A stretch of DNA of 64,000 nt from Saccharibacillus sacchari DSM 19268 (GTDB taxonomy: Bacteria > Bacillota > Bacilli > Paenibacillales > Paenibacillaceae): NCBI RefSeq assembly GCF_000585395.1, contig NZ_KK073875.1, positions 1,509,674-1,573,673 of the forward strand, written 5' to 3'. Shown piece after piece: positions 1-8,847 of the stretch. The notes beneath the pieces were generated by a model. The model saw nothing but the letters and a program-made list of their open reading frames with translations, ran no database searches and had not been told where the DNA came from. The position numbers and the translations under genes are program-made. The first letter of the stretch is position 1; each line of letters begins with the position of its first letter.

Positions 1-1
1 A

Positions 2-415
2 AAGATTCCCAAAATCCTCTCTCCCGACCTGGTACATGCTTTGATGAAAATGGGTCACGGCGATGAGATCGTTCTGGCAGACGCCAATTTCCCCGGCCAC
101 TCGCTGCATTCTAACGTGATCCGCTGCGACGGGCTCGGCATCCCGCCGCTGCTGGACGCGATCCTGGAACTGCTGCCGCTCGACCCGTACGCGGAACATC
201 AGGCCGCGCTGATGAGCGTCGTGCCCGGCGATCCGGTCGTGCCTACGGTCTGGGACACGTACCGCGAGATCGTCGCCCGCCATGACGCCTCGGCTACGCT
301 GGCGTTCGAAGAACGCTTCGCTTTTTACGAACGCGCCAAAAGCGCCTACGCCGTCGTGATGACCGGCGAAGAGGCGCTGTACGGAAATATTATTTTGAAA
401 AAAGGCGTGCTCTGA
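2..415 (+). CDS. fucU: L-fucose mutarotase (RbsD/FucU family), 5' end outside window
   Basis: Interconverts the alpha and beta anomers of L-fucose (or a related pyranose) before it enters catabolism in the cytoplasm. The frame is open from base 2 and reads KIPKILSPDLVHALMKMGHGD, so only a few N-terminal residues are missing; the TTG at 41 is internal. The conserved MGHGDEIVLADANFP segment with its catalytic His, the ERFAFYERAKSA segment and the C-terminal YGNIILKKGVL tail match bacterial and mammalian FucU closely over the whole length. It is the last gene of a plus-strand unit whose beginning lies outside the window, and it converges on the polysaccharide locus at 644-8685. Fucose specificity rather than ribose is inferred from the FucU-like C-terminus. 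Confidence 0.9.
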   Translation, partial: KIPKILSPDLVHALMKMGHGDEIVLADANFPGHSLHSNVIRCDGLGIPPLLDAILELLPLDPYAEHQAALMSVVPGDPVVPTVWDTYREIVARHDASATLAFEERFAFYERAKSAYAVVMTGEEALYGNIILKKGVL

Positions 416-459
416 TTAAAAGCGGTCAAAAGATTCGTACTCTGTCCACGCTAGCGGTA

Positions 460-516
460 GGGTTACGTTCAACTGAAGCGTACTAGAACCCTATTCGTTC
501 CAGCTGAACGTAACCC
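460..516. repeat. Inverted repeat (hairpin) between fucU and the CAZyme gene
   Basis: A 16-base arm at 460-475 (GGGTTACGTTCAACTG) is complementary to 501-516 with a single mismatch, leaving a 25-base loop. No T-run follows on either strand, so a simple intrinsic terminator is not favoured. It could be a small mobile-element remnant or an RNA-stabilising hairpin for the fucU transcript. Confidence 0.6.
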
Positions 517-576
517 CCTGCTTGTTCGACTGCACGTTGATCCGTTCTTCGATCCGGCTCCGATACGTTTGTCATT

Positions 577-624
577 GCCGAACCCCGATTCGTCCCTGAG
601 ACGAGACAGGGTTCGGCTTTATTT
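577..624 (+). terminator. Rho-independent terminator for the fucU transcript
   Basis: Stem GCCGAACCC (577-585) pairs with GGGTTCGGC (609-617), followed by TTTATTT. It lies about 160 bp after the fucU stop and faces the convergent gene ending at 644. The minus strand lacks a T-run here. Confidence 0.7.
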
Positions 625-643
625 CGCTACCTTCTACCGCTTT

Positions 644-2575
644 TCACGCTTCCTGCTTCGCTCCGAACGTATCCATATCCAGCTTCAGCGCTAGCTCCTC
701 TCCGGCCGCTCGCAGCGTGACCAACGTATACACGCCGTTTCGGTTCGCGCCTTCGGATTGTCCGACCGGAATCGCGTTCGCGCTCACGCGGTAGACGTTC
801 TTACCGAGACGGACGTCGGCAAGCCGCGCCAGAGTATAATCTTTCTCCCGTTTTTTCTCCCATGCTCTCTCCCGCGCCTTTTGCCGTTCCGGCTCCTCTT
901 CACCCGTCTTCGGCGCAGCGACCTCGAAAACCGTATACTCCCCTCCGTTCTCGACCAATAACGGAACCCGATAATACGCTTCCGGCTTTGCCCCGCCGCC
1001 GATCGGCACGATCCGGCACGCAATCTCCAACCCCCGCTTGGAGAGCGTGTACTTCTCTTTGATCCCGAAGATCCCTTTTTGCGTCAACGCCGGTCCCGAA
1101 TACCCGATCCGCAGCACAACCTCCGATGTCTCTGCCCGGTCGACCTCGACTTCGCTTTTCAGCCCGTCGCCCCGCAGTTCAGCCAAAAAAACAATTTTGC
1201 CGTCGGGCGTCCTCCATCCCGGCCCGATGCAGGCATCCGACGAATCCGCTTGTCCCGGCAGCCGATAAGCGGCATTTGCAGCAAAAGGCGCCGACAACGC
1301 AAGCTCGGTCGGCAATCCCGCTCGATGATAACGCCCAAGCCCGGTCGAATCGTATCCGGCGCTGCCGCAAAGGTCGATCTGGATCGAACGGCCGGCCGCA
1401 TTGGCGAAGACGGCATGAAAAGAATCCGACGTTCGCAAAACGTATCCGCCGGCTTCCGCCGGGCAAATCGCTTCTTCGATCCCGTCATCCGCAGCCAGCC
1501 AAGCCATGTAGGCGAAACTGCCAAGGCTGACGATATATTTGGCGTAATGCCCGTAAGGCTCCGCGCCGTATTCCGACAGCGGATCGTAGTTGTTTTTCAG
1601 ATGCCGGGGAAGTTTGCCCGCTTCGGGACGTACCCAGCGTAAAACGGATCGAACTGCCAGCTTGGCGCTGCGTTTGAATGCTCCGGCTGCTTTGAAATTG
1701 CCCAGCTTGGCATAACGCGCCGCTTCATATTCGCAAACTGCCGCGTGCAGCGCTTCGTTGAAATTGAACTGACTGCTTCGCCCGCCGTACGGAACCTGAC
1801 CTGCCGCCGACTGCATAAAGAGCGACATCAACCCTCCCTGCCGGATATTCCGGTCCAATGCTTCGCGGAACTCTCCGTCGTAGCCCGATCCAAGCAGCAA
1901 TCCGACATGGGCCCGAACCGTCAGATCGTACAGCATCGGGCTGCCGGGGTCCCGGTACATGCCGTTCTCGTCAAAACGCTCCAGCTGCGCCGGCCAATGC
2001 CGGGCAAAATAATCGGCGCTATCGGTCAACCCTTCCGCTTCGCGCAAATATTCACCCGTCATATTATAAATGTTGATATTATGCAGCGCTTCTTTGCCGG
2101 ATACGCGACCAATCGCGTACGCGTAATGGCGTTCCGGCTCGATTTGTCCAAGCTTCTTTTTCCAGCATTCGTATTTTTTACACGGCACGAAGGATTTCAC
2201 GGCACGCAGCGCCAGCATCAGCTCCTTCACGGCAAAGTCGGTTTCCGGTCCGGCATGTCCGTTATCCCCGCGTTTCGGCAGATCTTCGCAAGTCCGGTCC
2301 ATCAGGTCTTCCCACGCACCCAGCTCTCCCTGTTTTCGTCCCGCAGCGATCAGCCCGCCCAAGCACGACAATACCCGGGAGCGAACCTGAAGACCGTCCT
2401 TTTCCGTGTCCGCGCCTGCCGTTTGCCCGTACCGCCAGCCGTCCAACGCATGCTCCATCAAGTCGAGATAGATACTTCGATCCGTTCCGGTTGGTTCAAA
2501 GTCCGCAGGCGTCTCCAGATCGTTCAGCTTACGCAGCAGGTTCTCCGGACATGTCTTTTGCCTTCGTTTGTCCAT
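644..2575 (-). CDS. Uncharacterised large carbohydrate-active enzyme candidate (possible alpha/alpha-barrel glycosidase or lyase)
   Basis: About 643 residues, no signal peptide, so probably cytoplasmic. I do not recognise a named family with certainty. The N-terminal ~380 residues are helix-rich and contain conserved-looking aromatic/charged patches (HNINIYNMTGEYLREAEG; VPYGGRSSQFNFNEALHAA; NNYDPLSEYGAEPYGHYAKY), resembling alpha/alpha-toroid hydrolases and lyases such as GH88/GH105/GH154 or heparinase-like enzymes; the last ~250 residues look beta-rich. It is the last gene of the LplABC-like operon, where such genes usually process the imported oligosaccharide. The start at 2575 is chosen because AAAGGA lies 8 nt upstream; the preceding permease stop overlaps this ribosome binding site. 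Substrate and reaction are unknown. Confidence 0.6.
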   Translation of the reverse strand: MDKRRQKTCPENLLRKLNDLETPADFEPTGTDRSIYLDLMEHALDGWRYGQTAGADTEKDGLQVRSRVLSCLGGLIAAGRKQGELGAWEDLMDRTCEDLPKRGDNGHAGPETDFAVKELMLALRAVKSFVPCKKYECWKKKLGQIEPERHYAYAIGRVSGKEALHNINIYNMTGEYLREAEGLTDSADYFARHWPAQLERFDENGMYRDPGSPMLYDLTVRAHVGLLLGSGYDGEFREALDRNIRQGGLMSLFMQSAAGQVPYGGRSSQFNFNEALHAAVCEYEAARYAKLGNFKAAGAFKRSAKLAVRSVLRWVRPEAGKLPRHLKNNYDPLSEYGAEPYGHYAKYIVSLGSFAYMAWLAADDGIEEAICPAEAGGYVLRTSDSFHAVFANAAGRSIQIDLCGSAGYDSTGLGRYHRAGLPTELALSAPFAANAAYRLPGQADSSDACIGPGWRTPDGKIVFLAELRGDGLKSEVEVDRAETSEVVLRIGYSGPALTQKGIFGIKEKYTLSKRGLEIACRIVPIGGGAKPEAYYRVPLLVENGGEYTVFEVAAPKTGEEEPERQKARERAWEKKREKDYTLARLADVRLGKNVYRVSANAIPVGQSEGANRNGVYTLVTLRAAGEELALKLDMDTFGAKQEA

Positions 2576-2580
2576 CCGAT

Positions 2581-3525
2581 TCATCCTTTCAACGATCCGA
2601 TCATGACGCCTTTGACGAAATACTTTTGAATGAACGGATACACGCACAGAATCGGCAGCGTCGCCACGACGATCAACGCGTACTTGAGCACGGCCGCCGC
2701 CTGCACGTTCGCCTGCTGAAGCTCGGGGTCCATGATCATGCTGACGTCTACCTGATTCATGATCAGAATTTCCCGCAAAATGACTTGTAGCGGATAAAGC
2801 GAACGGTCATTCAGATACATCAGGGCATTGAAATACGCGTTCCAGTGTCCGACGGCCGAGAACAGCGTGATAACCGCGATGACCGCTTTGGACAACGGCA
2901 GCACGAAGAAGAAAAAGAAGCGGATATCGCTGCACCCGTCCATGCTTGTCGCCTCGACCAACTCGCCGGGAATCGAGGATTGGATAAACGTCCGGGCGAT
3001 GATCATGTTGTACACGGACAAAGCGCCCGGAAGCACCATCGCCCACATCGTATCGATCAGGTGCAAATTGCGCATCAGCATATAAAAAGGAATCAACCCG
3101 CCGCTGAAAAACATCGTGAACGTGAACAAAATCATAAAAAAGTTACGGCCTCTAAGCCCGGGTCTCGACAGCGCGTACGCGCATGTCATCACGACGGTAA
3201 CATTGATAAACGTTCCGAGTATCGTATACAAAAACGTATTGCCGTACGAACGCAGAATGTCTTTGTTTTTGAACACGGCCTGGTAGCCTTCTAAACTGAG
3301 ATCGACCGGCCATAGCAGCACCTGTCCCGAAGAGACGGCCGTGCCTGACGAAAACGAGGCCGATAGCACATAAATTAACGGATACGCGACAGCGATCAGA
3401 ATACTCGTTAAAATGATGCCGGAAAACACGTAATAGATTTTGTCCGAAGCCGGGTGGGTAGAAAACTTGACCTTTTTGGTTCCGAGTTCGGCTTTTGACG
3501 TTCGTTTTGCCCGAGCTGTGCCCAT
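2581..3525 (-). CDS. Carbohydrate ABC transporter permease (LplC/YtcP-like)
   Basis: Inner-membrane subunit of a binding-protein-dependent oligosaccharide importer. 314 residues with six predicted membrane segments; the first follows a basic N-terminus (about residues 33-55). The EAA loop, EATSMDGCSDIRFFF followed by LPLSK, contacts the ATPase. The ending VMIGSLKG is characteristic of the LplC/YtcP branch. It lies directly downstream of the partner permease (36 bp) and its stop overlaps the ribosome binding site of the enzyme gene at 2575, so the three are one operon. No ATPase gene is present; Firmicutes usually supply a shared MsmX-type ATPase, which is inference here. Confidence 0.92.
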   Translation of the reverse strand: MGTARAKRTSKAELGTKKVKFSTHPASDKIYYVFSGIILTSILIAVAYPLIYVLSASFSSGTAVSSGQVLLWPVDLSLEGYQAVFKNKDILRSYGNTFLYTILGTFINVTVVMTCAYALSRPGLRGRNFFMILFTFTMFFSGGLIPFYMLMRNLHLIDTMWAMVLPGALSVYNMIIARTFIQSSIPGELVEATSMDGCSDIRFFFFFVLPLSKAVIAVITLFSAVGHWNAYFNALMYLNDRSLYPLQVILREILIMNQVDVSMIMDPELQQANVQAAAVLKYALIVVATLPILCVYPFIQKYFVKGVMIGSLKG

Positions 3526-3561
3526 ATCGTTCCTCCTTGCTTTCTTTGTTGGGAAAAAGCT

Positions 3562-4509
3562 TTACCACAAGCTTGCGTTCCCCATCCGTCTGGCGGCGAA
3601 ATTGACGATAATCAACAGCACGAAATTGATTACGGAATTGAACAAGCCGATCGCCGTCGCGAAGGAAAAGTCGCCTGCGCCGATGGTCAACCCGACCTTG
3701 TACACGTACGTCGAAATCACTTCGCTGCTGGAAAGATTCAGATCGTTTTGCATCAGAAAGACTTTTTCGAAGCCGATATCCATCAGATTTCCGACCGCCA
3801 AAATCAACATGATCGTGGCTGTAGGCAAAATGGACGGGAAATCGATATGCCGTACCCGCTGAAGCCTGGAAGCCCCGTCGATCTGAGCCGCTTCATGCAA
3901 ATGCTCGTCGACCGACGACAACGCGGCGATATAGATGATGCTGCTCCAGCCGATGCCTTGCCAGATCCCCGACCATACATACAGATGCGGAAACAGATCG
4001 GGATTGGCGAACGCGTCGGGCATCACGTTTCCGGTAAAAAAGGTATACAGCGAACCGAAAGCGCCCGTTCTCGGATTGAAGATTTGCACCAGCATGCCGA
4101 CGATCACGACGGTGGAAATGAAATGCGGCATATAGGAGACCGACTGCACGATCTTTTTGAATTTTTGCCCGATAAACGAATTCAGCACCAGCGCGAACAA
4201 GATCGGCAGCGGGAACGAAATGACCAGGCTGTACAGCGAAAGCAGCAGCGTATTGCGAATGATCGTCCAGAATTGATAAGATTCGAAAAACCGACGGAAA
4301 TTGTCTAGTCCGACCCATTCGCTGCCCCAGATGCCTTTGGTGAAGTCGTATTCTTTGAACGCGATTTGTACGCCGGCCATCGGAACGTACGCGAATATGA
4401 CGATATAGACGACGGCGGGCAGCAGGAACAAATACATCTGCCAACCGGATCTGATGCTTTTTTTCGAACCGTTTTTCGCCCGGCTCGACGGCAAAGGTTG
4501 GGATGTCAT
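3562..4509 (-). CDS. Carbohydrate ABC transporter permease (LplB/YteP-like)
   Basis: First permease of the importer, about 315 residues, six membrane segments, with WQMYLFLLPAVVYIVIFAYVPM as the first. The EAA motif is HEAAQIDGASRLQRVRHIDFP. The C-terminus VNFAARRMGNASLW, ending in a short basic tail and SLW, is typical of LplB-type subunits. Two ATG codons lie at the start; the second (4509) is preferred because AGGAGG ends directly at the first ATG, giving a 6-nt spacer to the second. It follows the binding-protein gene by about 45 bp. Confidence 0.92.
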   Translation of the reverse strand: MTSQPLPSSRAKNGSKKSIRSGWQMYLFLLPAVVYIVIFAYVPMAGVQIAFKEYDFTKGIWGSEWVGLDNFRRFFESYQFWTIIRNTLLLSLYSLVISFPLPILFALVLNSFIGQKFKKIVQSVSYMPHFISTVVIVGMLVQIFNPRTGAFGSLYTFFTGNVMPDAFANPDLFPHLYVWSGIWQGIGWSSIIYIAALSSVDEHLHEAAQIDGASRLQRVRHIDFPSILPTATIMLILAVGNLMDIGFEKVFLMQNDLNLSSSEVISTYVYKVGLTIGAGDFSFATAIGLFNSVINFVLLIIVNFAARRMGNASLW

Positions 4510-4553
4510 CGGCATCCTCCTGTTCCGGTCCTTACGGACCTGTTAAGTCACGC

Positions 4554-6203
4554 TCATTGAGCCTGCGATCGGTCGTAAGCCGCTTGAGCCACTTCCAGAT
4601 AAGCATCCAGCCCCATCTTATTCAGTTCTTCCAGATAAGAATCCCATTGCGACATCGGACGGTTGCCCGTGATAAACGCGACGGCGCTTTCGTTAACGTA
4701 GTTATCGATCGCCGTTTTGCTATCCGCGATTTGCTTCAGTTCGTCCGGCGTATAGCTCAGTTTGGAGATCGATTCTTCGGGAAACGCCGTTACGTATCCG
4801 TCCGCGTAAGCAGGCTGCCAGTTGGGCGCTGCCGCGGCATCGTCTTTTTTCATATTGGAAGCCGAATTGTTGGTCTCGAGCGAACGGTAAGCCGGATTCG
4901 CGTCGTTCCAATTTTTGTTTTGCGGATTGTTCCAGATGCCCGGATTCAGATCCGCCAACTGGGTCGGGATGCCTTCCGTTTCTTCGAACGGGCCGAGATA
5001 CTGCGCCGTGATCGACGGATCGTCGCTCCAGTCCACGTCTTTTTCGCCGTAACGGCTGACTTTGGACATTTCCGGATCAAGCAAATAATCGCCGACTTTG
5101 AAAGCCAGTTCGGGGTCGGCCGCGTCTTTCGTAATAAACCAGAGCGGCGTAGGCATCGAAGGGCTGTACGGCGTTGCGGAGAATCCGGCAGGGCCTTTGA
5201 CCGGCGCAAGCAGCGTCATATGATTCTCCAACTCCGTTCCGAACGCGCTGTAGCTTCCGGCCGGAACGACGCCCGCCATGCCGCCTTGTACGTTGATGAG
5301 CGCCTTCATCTGCGTCTCGTCCTGGGTGAACGACAACGGGGAAAGCAGACCTTCGGCGACCAGTCGGTTCATGTACTCCAATCCTTCTTTCCATTCCGGC
5401 TGCGTGAACGAAGGGAATATTTTGCCGTCCCGCACGTCCAGATACCCTTTCGCCGGATCGGCGTACAAGAACGCGTTCATCAAAAACACGCGTACGTTCT
5501 GCGACCAGCCGTTCGTGGAGCCGACCATGCCGATTTCGTCTTTTTTGCCGTTGCCGTTAGGGTCCTGTTCCGCGAATGCTTTTAATACGCTATACAGTTC
5601 GTCCGTCGTTCGCGGCGTTTCCAGGTTCAGCTTGTCCAGCCAATCGGCATTGATCCACGCCCGATTGGAGCCTTCGTTCCATTCGTATACGTTGTGGCGC
5701 GGCAGCGAATAGACGCTTCCGTCCGCCAGCTTCATCGCGTTGTACACGAAGTCTTTGTCCGGGATCGCGTTGAAGTTGGGCGCAAGCTCGGCGTTGTTCA
5801 GATAATCGTCCTGTTTGATGAACACGCCTTTGGCCGCATAATCATAGATCGTCGACTCGTTCAAATACACATTGATCACGTCGGGAAGCTTCGAGCCGGA
5901 CGATACCATCAAAGACAGCTTGGTGATCGCTTCCTCCGCCTGGCTCGGCAGTTCCATGAATTGCAGGTCCACGTTCATCGCTTCTTCGATCCGCTTGGTG
6001 TAATGGTTGGTCTCGTAATCTTCGACGTTGGGATTAGCCTGCACCGCCACCGTAATAATCGGACGCCCGTCTTCGCCTACGGCCGGCGCGGCTTCCTGCT
6101 CGTTGCCCGAAGCGCAGGCCGACAGCAGCGTTCCCGCCAAGATCACAGCCAGAGCCGATGCCGTTCCTTTTCGCCATGCCCCATATCTCGTTCGTATGCT
6201 CAA
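4554..6203 (-). CDS. Extracellular sugar-binding lipoprotein (LplA/YtcQ-like)
   Basis: 549 residues. The N-terminus has a basic stretch, a hydrophobic segment and the lipobox LLSAC, so it is a lipoprotein on the outer face of the membrane. The size and motifs such as MELPSQAEEAITKLSLMVSSG and LPDVINVYLNE fit the large LplA/YtcQ class of family-1 binding proteins that carry oligosaccharides, often from pectin or rhamnogalacturonan in Bacilli. The start is TTG at 6203, with GGGAGGA 8 nt upstream; no better ATG exists. A perfect cre-like site lies 22 bp upstream. Substrate unknown. Confidence 0.9.
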   Translation of the reverse strand: MSIRTRYGAWRKGTASALAVILAGTLLSACASGNEQEAAPAVGEDGRPIITVAVQANPNVEDYETNHYTKRIEEAMNVDLQFMELPSQAEEAITKLSLMVSSGSKLPDVINVYLNESTIYDYAAKGVFIKQDDYLNNAELAPNFNAIPDKDFVYNAMKLADGSVYSLPRHNVYEWNEGSNRAWINADWLDKLNLETPRTTDELYSVLKAFAEQDPNGNGKKDEIGMVGSTNGWSQNVRVFLMNAFLYADPAKGYLDVRDGKIFPSFTQPEWKEGLEYMNRLVAEGLLSPLSFTQDETQMKALINVQGGMAGVVPAGSYSAFGTELENHMTLLAPVKGPAGFSATPYSPSMPTPLWFITKDAADPELAFKVGDYLLDPEMSKVSRYGEKDVDWSDDPSITAQYLGPFEETEGIPTQLADLNPGIWNNPQNKNWNDANPAYRSLETNNSASNMKKDDAAAAPNWQPAYADGYVTAFPEESISKLSYTPDELKQIADSKTAIDNYVNESAVAFITGNRPMSQWDSYLEELNKMGLDAYLEVAQAAYDRSQAQ

Positions 6204-6224
6204 CTTGTGTTCCTCCCTCTTGTT

Positions 6225-6239
6225 TGGAATCGCTTACAA
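6225..6239 (-). promoter_or_regulatory. cre site (CcpA operator) upstream of the LplA-like gene
   Basis: The minus strand reads TTGTAAGCGATTCCA, matching the cre consensus WTGNAANCGNWNNCW at every defined position. It sits between regulator and binding-protein gene, just before the ribosome binding site, where CcpA binding would repress transcription when preferred sugars are present. Confidence 0.65.
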
Positions 6240-6336
6240 ATTCAATGTAGACAACGTTTCCGTTTCGCGGAACCGGCACTTTTGCGATCGCTGTCGCAGC
6301 GTCCGATCCGGGCACTGGCGCTTTCTTTTCGTTCCG

Positions 6337-8685
6337 TCACGGCGTAAGCTTGCGGTGCGTTTCTTTCCAGCTCGATGGCGTGACGCCGTGTTTTTTGGAG
6401 AAAGCACGATAAAAGGTATTTTCGCTGCCGAAGCCGCATTTTTTCAAAATGGCGCTGTTCGGCTCGTCGGTCTGGATCAGCAGACGCTCGGCTTTGTCCA
6501 AACGAATTTCCTCGATATATTTGCCCAGGCTTTTGCCGGTCTGCTCTTTCACGAATGAAAACACGTATTTCTCCGACAGCATCAATTCCCCGGCAATCTT
6601 TCCCGCCGACAGCGACGAGTCTCCGTAGTTCTCTGCGATGTAGTTCAAGATATCCGCTTTCAATCGGTCATTGTTGCTTTTTTTCCGACCGATCACCGAC
6701 CTGCATAGCTCCAGAGCGGTTTGCTCCAGTTCGCCGAAAAGCTTGAATACGTCTTTCGTTTGATCATATTCGGGGAGAGCCTCTACCTTCGTTTCTTCTT
6801 TATATCCGTTGCCGAGGCGCATCACTTTGTGGGCATTGGACACGGTTTGCCTGACGGTAAAGAAAATTTGCAGCCGTTCCTGTTCGGTTCGCGCATGGTC
6901 GGCCATCTGAGTCGACGCATCGGCAAAAATCTGTTCCGCGCCGCGCTCTTCTCCCGCAATCAACGCGTCATGCAGCTTGAGCGGGATCGTATGGTCGAAT
7001 TCCGGCCCGCCTTCCCCGCTGCCCGATCGCTCAAAGATATGCACGCCGCTGGAGATTCCGTTCTCATGAAGCGACAAGGCGTATTGCGCCTGTTCGTACG
7101 CCGGTCTGGCTTGCTTCAATCCGCTTTCGATTCCGCTCAACCCGATATTGATGATCGCGGCCGACGGAACATCGCGGCTCAACCTCCGCAGCATGCCGGA
7201 TAATCGGTCTCCGAGCTCCTGAACAGAACCTTTTTCCTCCGATTTGCCGAACAGTACGAATACCGCTTCGTTTGCGTGAAAATGAAGCGCCAGCACGCCG
7301 TAATCCGGCAGCGTCCGCAGCACTTTTTCCAACTCGATGCCCGGATTGGGCCGCAACGCAGCGGGGTTCGCCTCATCTCGCTCCTCTCTGTTCTCCTCCG
7401 TGCTCCACCTTGCCTTGGCTATGCAAAACCGTTCGAACGTATCGCCGAAACAATCGATCGCTTCTTCCAACTCGCGCTGCGTATGCACGCCTAGCACCAG
7501 CAGATTTTTGAGTACGGAATAACGAATCGAAATGTTCAAGGCTTCGATTCGTCCCAGCTGTTCTTCATTGATCGAACGAATACGCGTGAATGCGCGATCC
7601 ATGTATTTGTATTCGTTCAGCGTCGTAAAATTCACCTGGCTCAGCGTTCCCGCCGTTTCCACCAACTTCCGGAGCGTCAACGTTTCGCGCATGGAAAACA
7701 GGACGGCCAGCAGCACGACGACGACCGCGCCCGCAGCCGCATACGTCACCACCAGTTCCATCAGCGCATCGATATTGGTCTCGAATGTGCTGGAAGGAAT
7801 CGCGACGACGACGCGAATACCCAACTGAGCGCTTGTGTCGCTCAGCGTCACGTATTGCTGCGAGTTCAGCTCGATTGCGCCTTCCTTCGGACCGCCTACA
7901 GATGCTTGTTTCGTCAGAACTTCTTGCAGAGTATCGGCTTGCGACGCGCTCGCTTCGCTCCCTTTTGCCAATAACAGATTGCCGTCCAGGTCGGTCAGGT
8001 ATACCTGATGATCGCCAAGCTGTTCCTCGTACAGCAGCAGCTTCGCGATATCTTCCGTATTGATGTCGATCGCCAGCACGCTTTTGACATCCAGCGCATT
8101 ATAATAGGAATTATTGATCAGCACCGTCATGGCCTGAAAGTCGTGTCGGCTGTAATAAGAGGAATGAACCGCCTTGGACGGCAGGATACGGAAAACGTCC
8201 GTTTTGCCGAACAACATCGTTTTCCATTCCTGCGCGGTCATGCCAGGGTAGCGGTAATAACGCCGGTAAACATCGTCCGCGTTATCCGAAGACAGCGAAT
8301 TGGATACGAAAACCGGATTGTCGCGAAAAGCGATATAAGCGTTCGAGAACAGATCCTGCGTCAGCGACAAGCTTTTCAGCTTGGTTTGCAGCCGTTCGAA
8401 GTCGTAATAATAAGCACTGGAAGGCTTCCCTTGCAAAAAGAACAACCGTTTGAAACTTTCTTCCTGTCTGAGCAGATTTCCGATCTCTTGCGCTCGCAGC
8501 ACCTGCCGCTCCAACACCCCGACCCCGTCTTCCAACCGAGCCGAACTTTTTTCAATCGTCAGCCGCTTGGCCAAATCATACGATTTGACATACAACGGAG
8601 CCATCATCAGAATGAGTATAGCCAAGATCAGAAAGTACTTAATCAACCGTTTGAAAAAGAGGATACTCGTCTTGTTGCGCTGCAT
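6337..8685 (-). CDS. Membrane-bound AraC-family transcriptional regulator (YesS-like)
   Basis: About 782 residues. A membrane segment near residues 11-33 (FFKRLIKYFLILAILILMMA) is followed by a ~250-residue extracellular sensor region, a second membrane segment (YAAAGAVVVVLLAVLFSM) and a long cytoplasmic part ending in an AraC DNA-binding domain (ILNYIAENYGDSSLSAGKIA ... FYRAFSKKHGVTPSSWK). This one-component layout senses an extracellular sugar or a loaded binding protein and activates the adjacent transporter, as YesS does in B. subtilis pectin metabolism. The start at 8685 is chosen because GAGGGGG lies 8 nt upstream; the longer frame to 8745 has no ribosome binding site. First gene of the unit, 133 bp before the binding-protein gene. 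Confidence 0.9.
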   Translation of the reverse strand: MQRNKTSILFFKRLIKYFLILAILILMMAPLYVKSYDLAKRLTIEKSSARLEDGVGVLERQVLRAQEIGNLLRQEESFKRLFFLQGKPSSAYYYDFERLQTKLKSLSLTQDLFSNAYIAFRDNPVFVSNSLSSDNADDVYRRYYRYPGMTAQEWKTMLFGKTDVFRILPSKAVHSSYYSRHDFQAMTVLINNSYYNALDVKSVLAIDINTEDIAKLLLYEEQLGDHQVYLTDLDGNLLLAKGSEASASQADTLQEVLTKQASVGGPKEGAIELNSQQYVTLSDTSAQLGIRVVVAIPSSTFETNIDALMELVVTYAAAGAVVVVLLAVLFSMRETLTLRKLVETAGTLSQVNFTTLNEYKYMDRAFTRIRSINEEQLGRIEALNISIRYSVLKNLLVLGVHTQRELEEAIDCFGDTFERFCIAKARWSTEENREERDEANPAALRPNPGIELEKVLRTLPDYGVLALHFHANEAVFVLFGKSEEKGSVQELGDRLSGMLRRLSRDVPSAAIINIGLSGIESGLKQARPAYEQAQYALSLHENGISSGVHIFERSGSGEGGPEFDHTIPLKLHDALIAGEERGAEQIFADASTQMADHARTEQERLQIFFTVRQTVSNAHKVMRLGNGYKEETKVEALPEYDQTKDVFKLFGELEQTALELCRSVIGRKKSNNDRLKADILNYIAENYGDSSLSAGKIAGELMLSEKYVFSFVKEQTGKSLGKYIEEIRLDKAERLLIQTDEPNSAILKKCGFGSENTFYRAFSKKHGVTPSSWKETHRKLTP

Positions 8686-8715
8686 CTGTCTGGCCCCCTC
8701 TTGCCCGTTCTTTTT

Positions 8716-8730
8716 TGTAATCGTTTGCAA
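8716..8730 (-). promoter_or_regulatory. cre site upstream of the AraC-type regulator gene
   Basis: The minus strand reads TTGCAAACGATTACA, a full match to the cre consensus WTGNAANCGNWNNCW, 31 bp before the regulator start. With the site at 6225 it puts both the regulator and the transporter under likely carbon catabolite control. Confidence 0.65.
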
Positions 8731-8814
8731 AAAAGTGTAAAGCAAACGACGCCGAAGTTAAACCTTCAATTTCTCCGGCACTGTCAGAGAGTCCGAAAAC
8801 GCTTGGAACGCCAA

Positions 8815-8842
8815 CAAAAAAAGGCAGCCGCGGCTGCCCTTT
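8815..8842 (-). terminator. Terminator after the histidine phosphatase gene
   Basis: GGCAGCCGCGGCTGCC is a compact palindrome that begins a few bases after the stop at 8848 and runs into TTTTTTT on the minus strand. A and T tracts flank both sides. Confidence 0.75.
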
Positions 8843-8847
8843 TCCCA

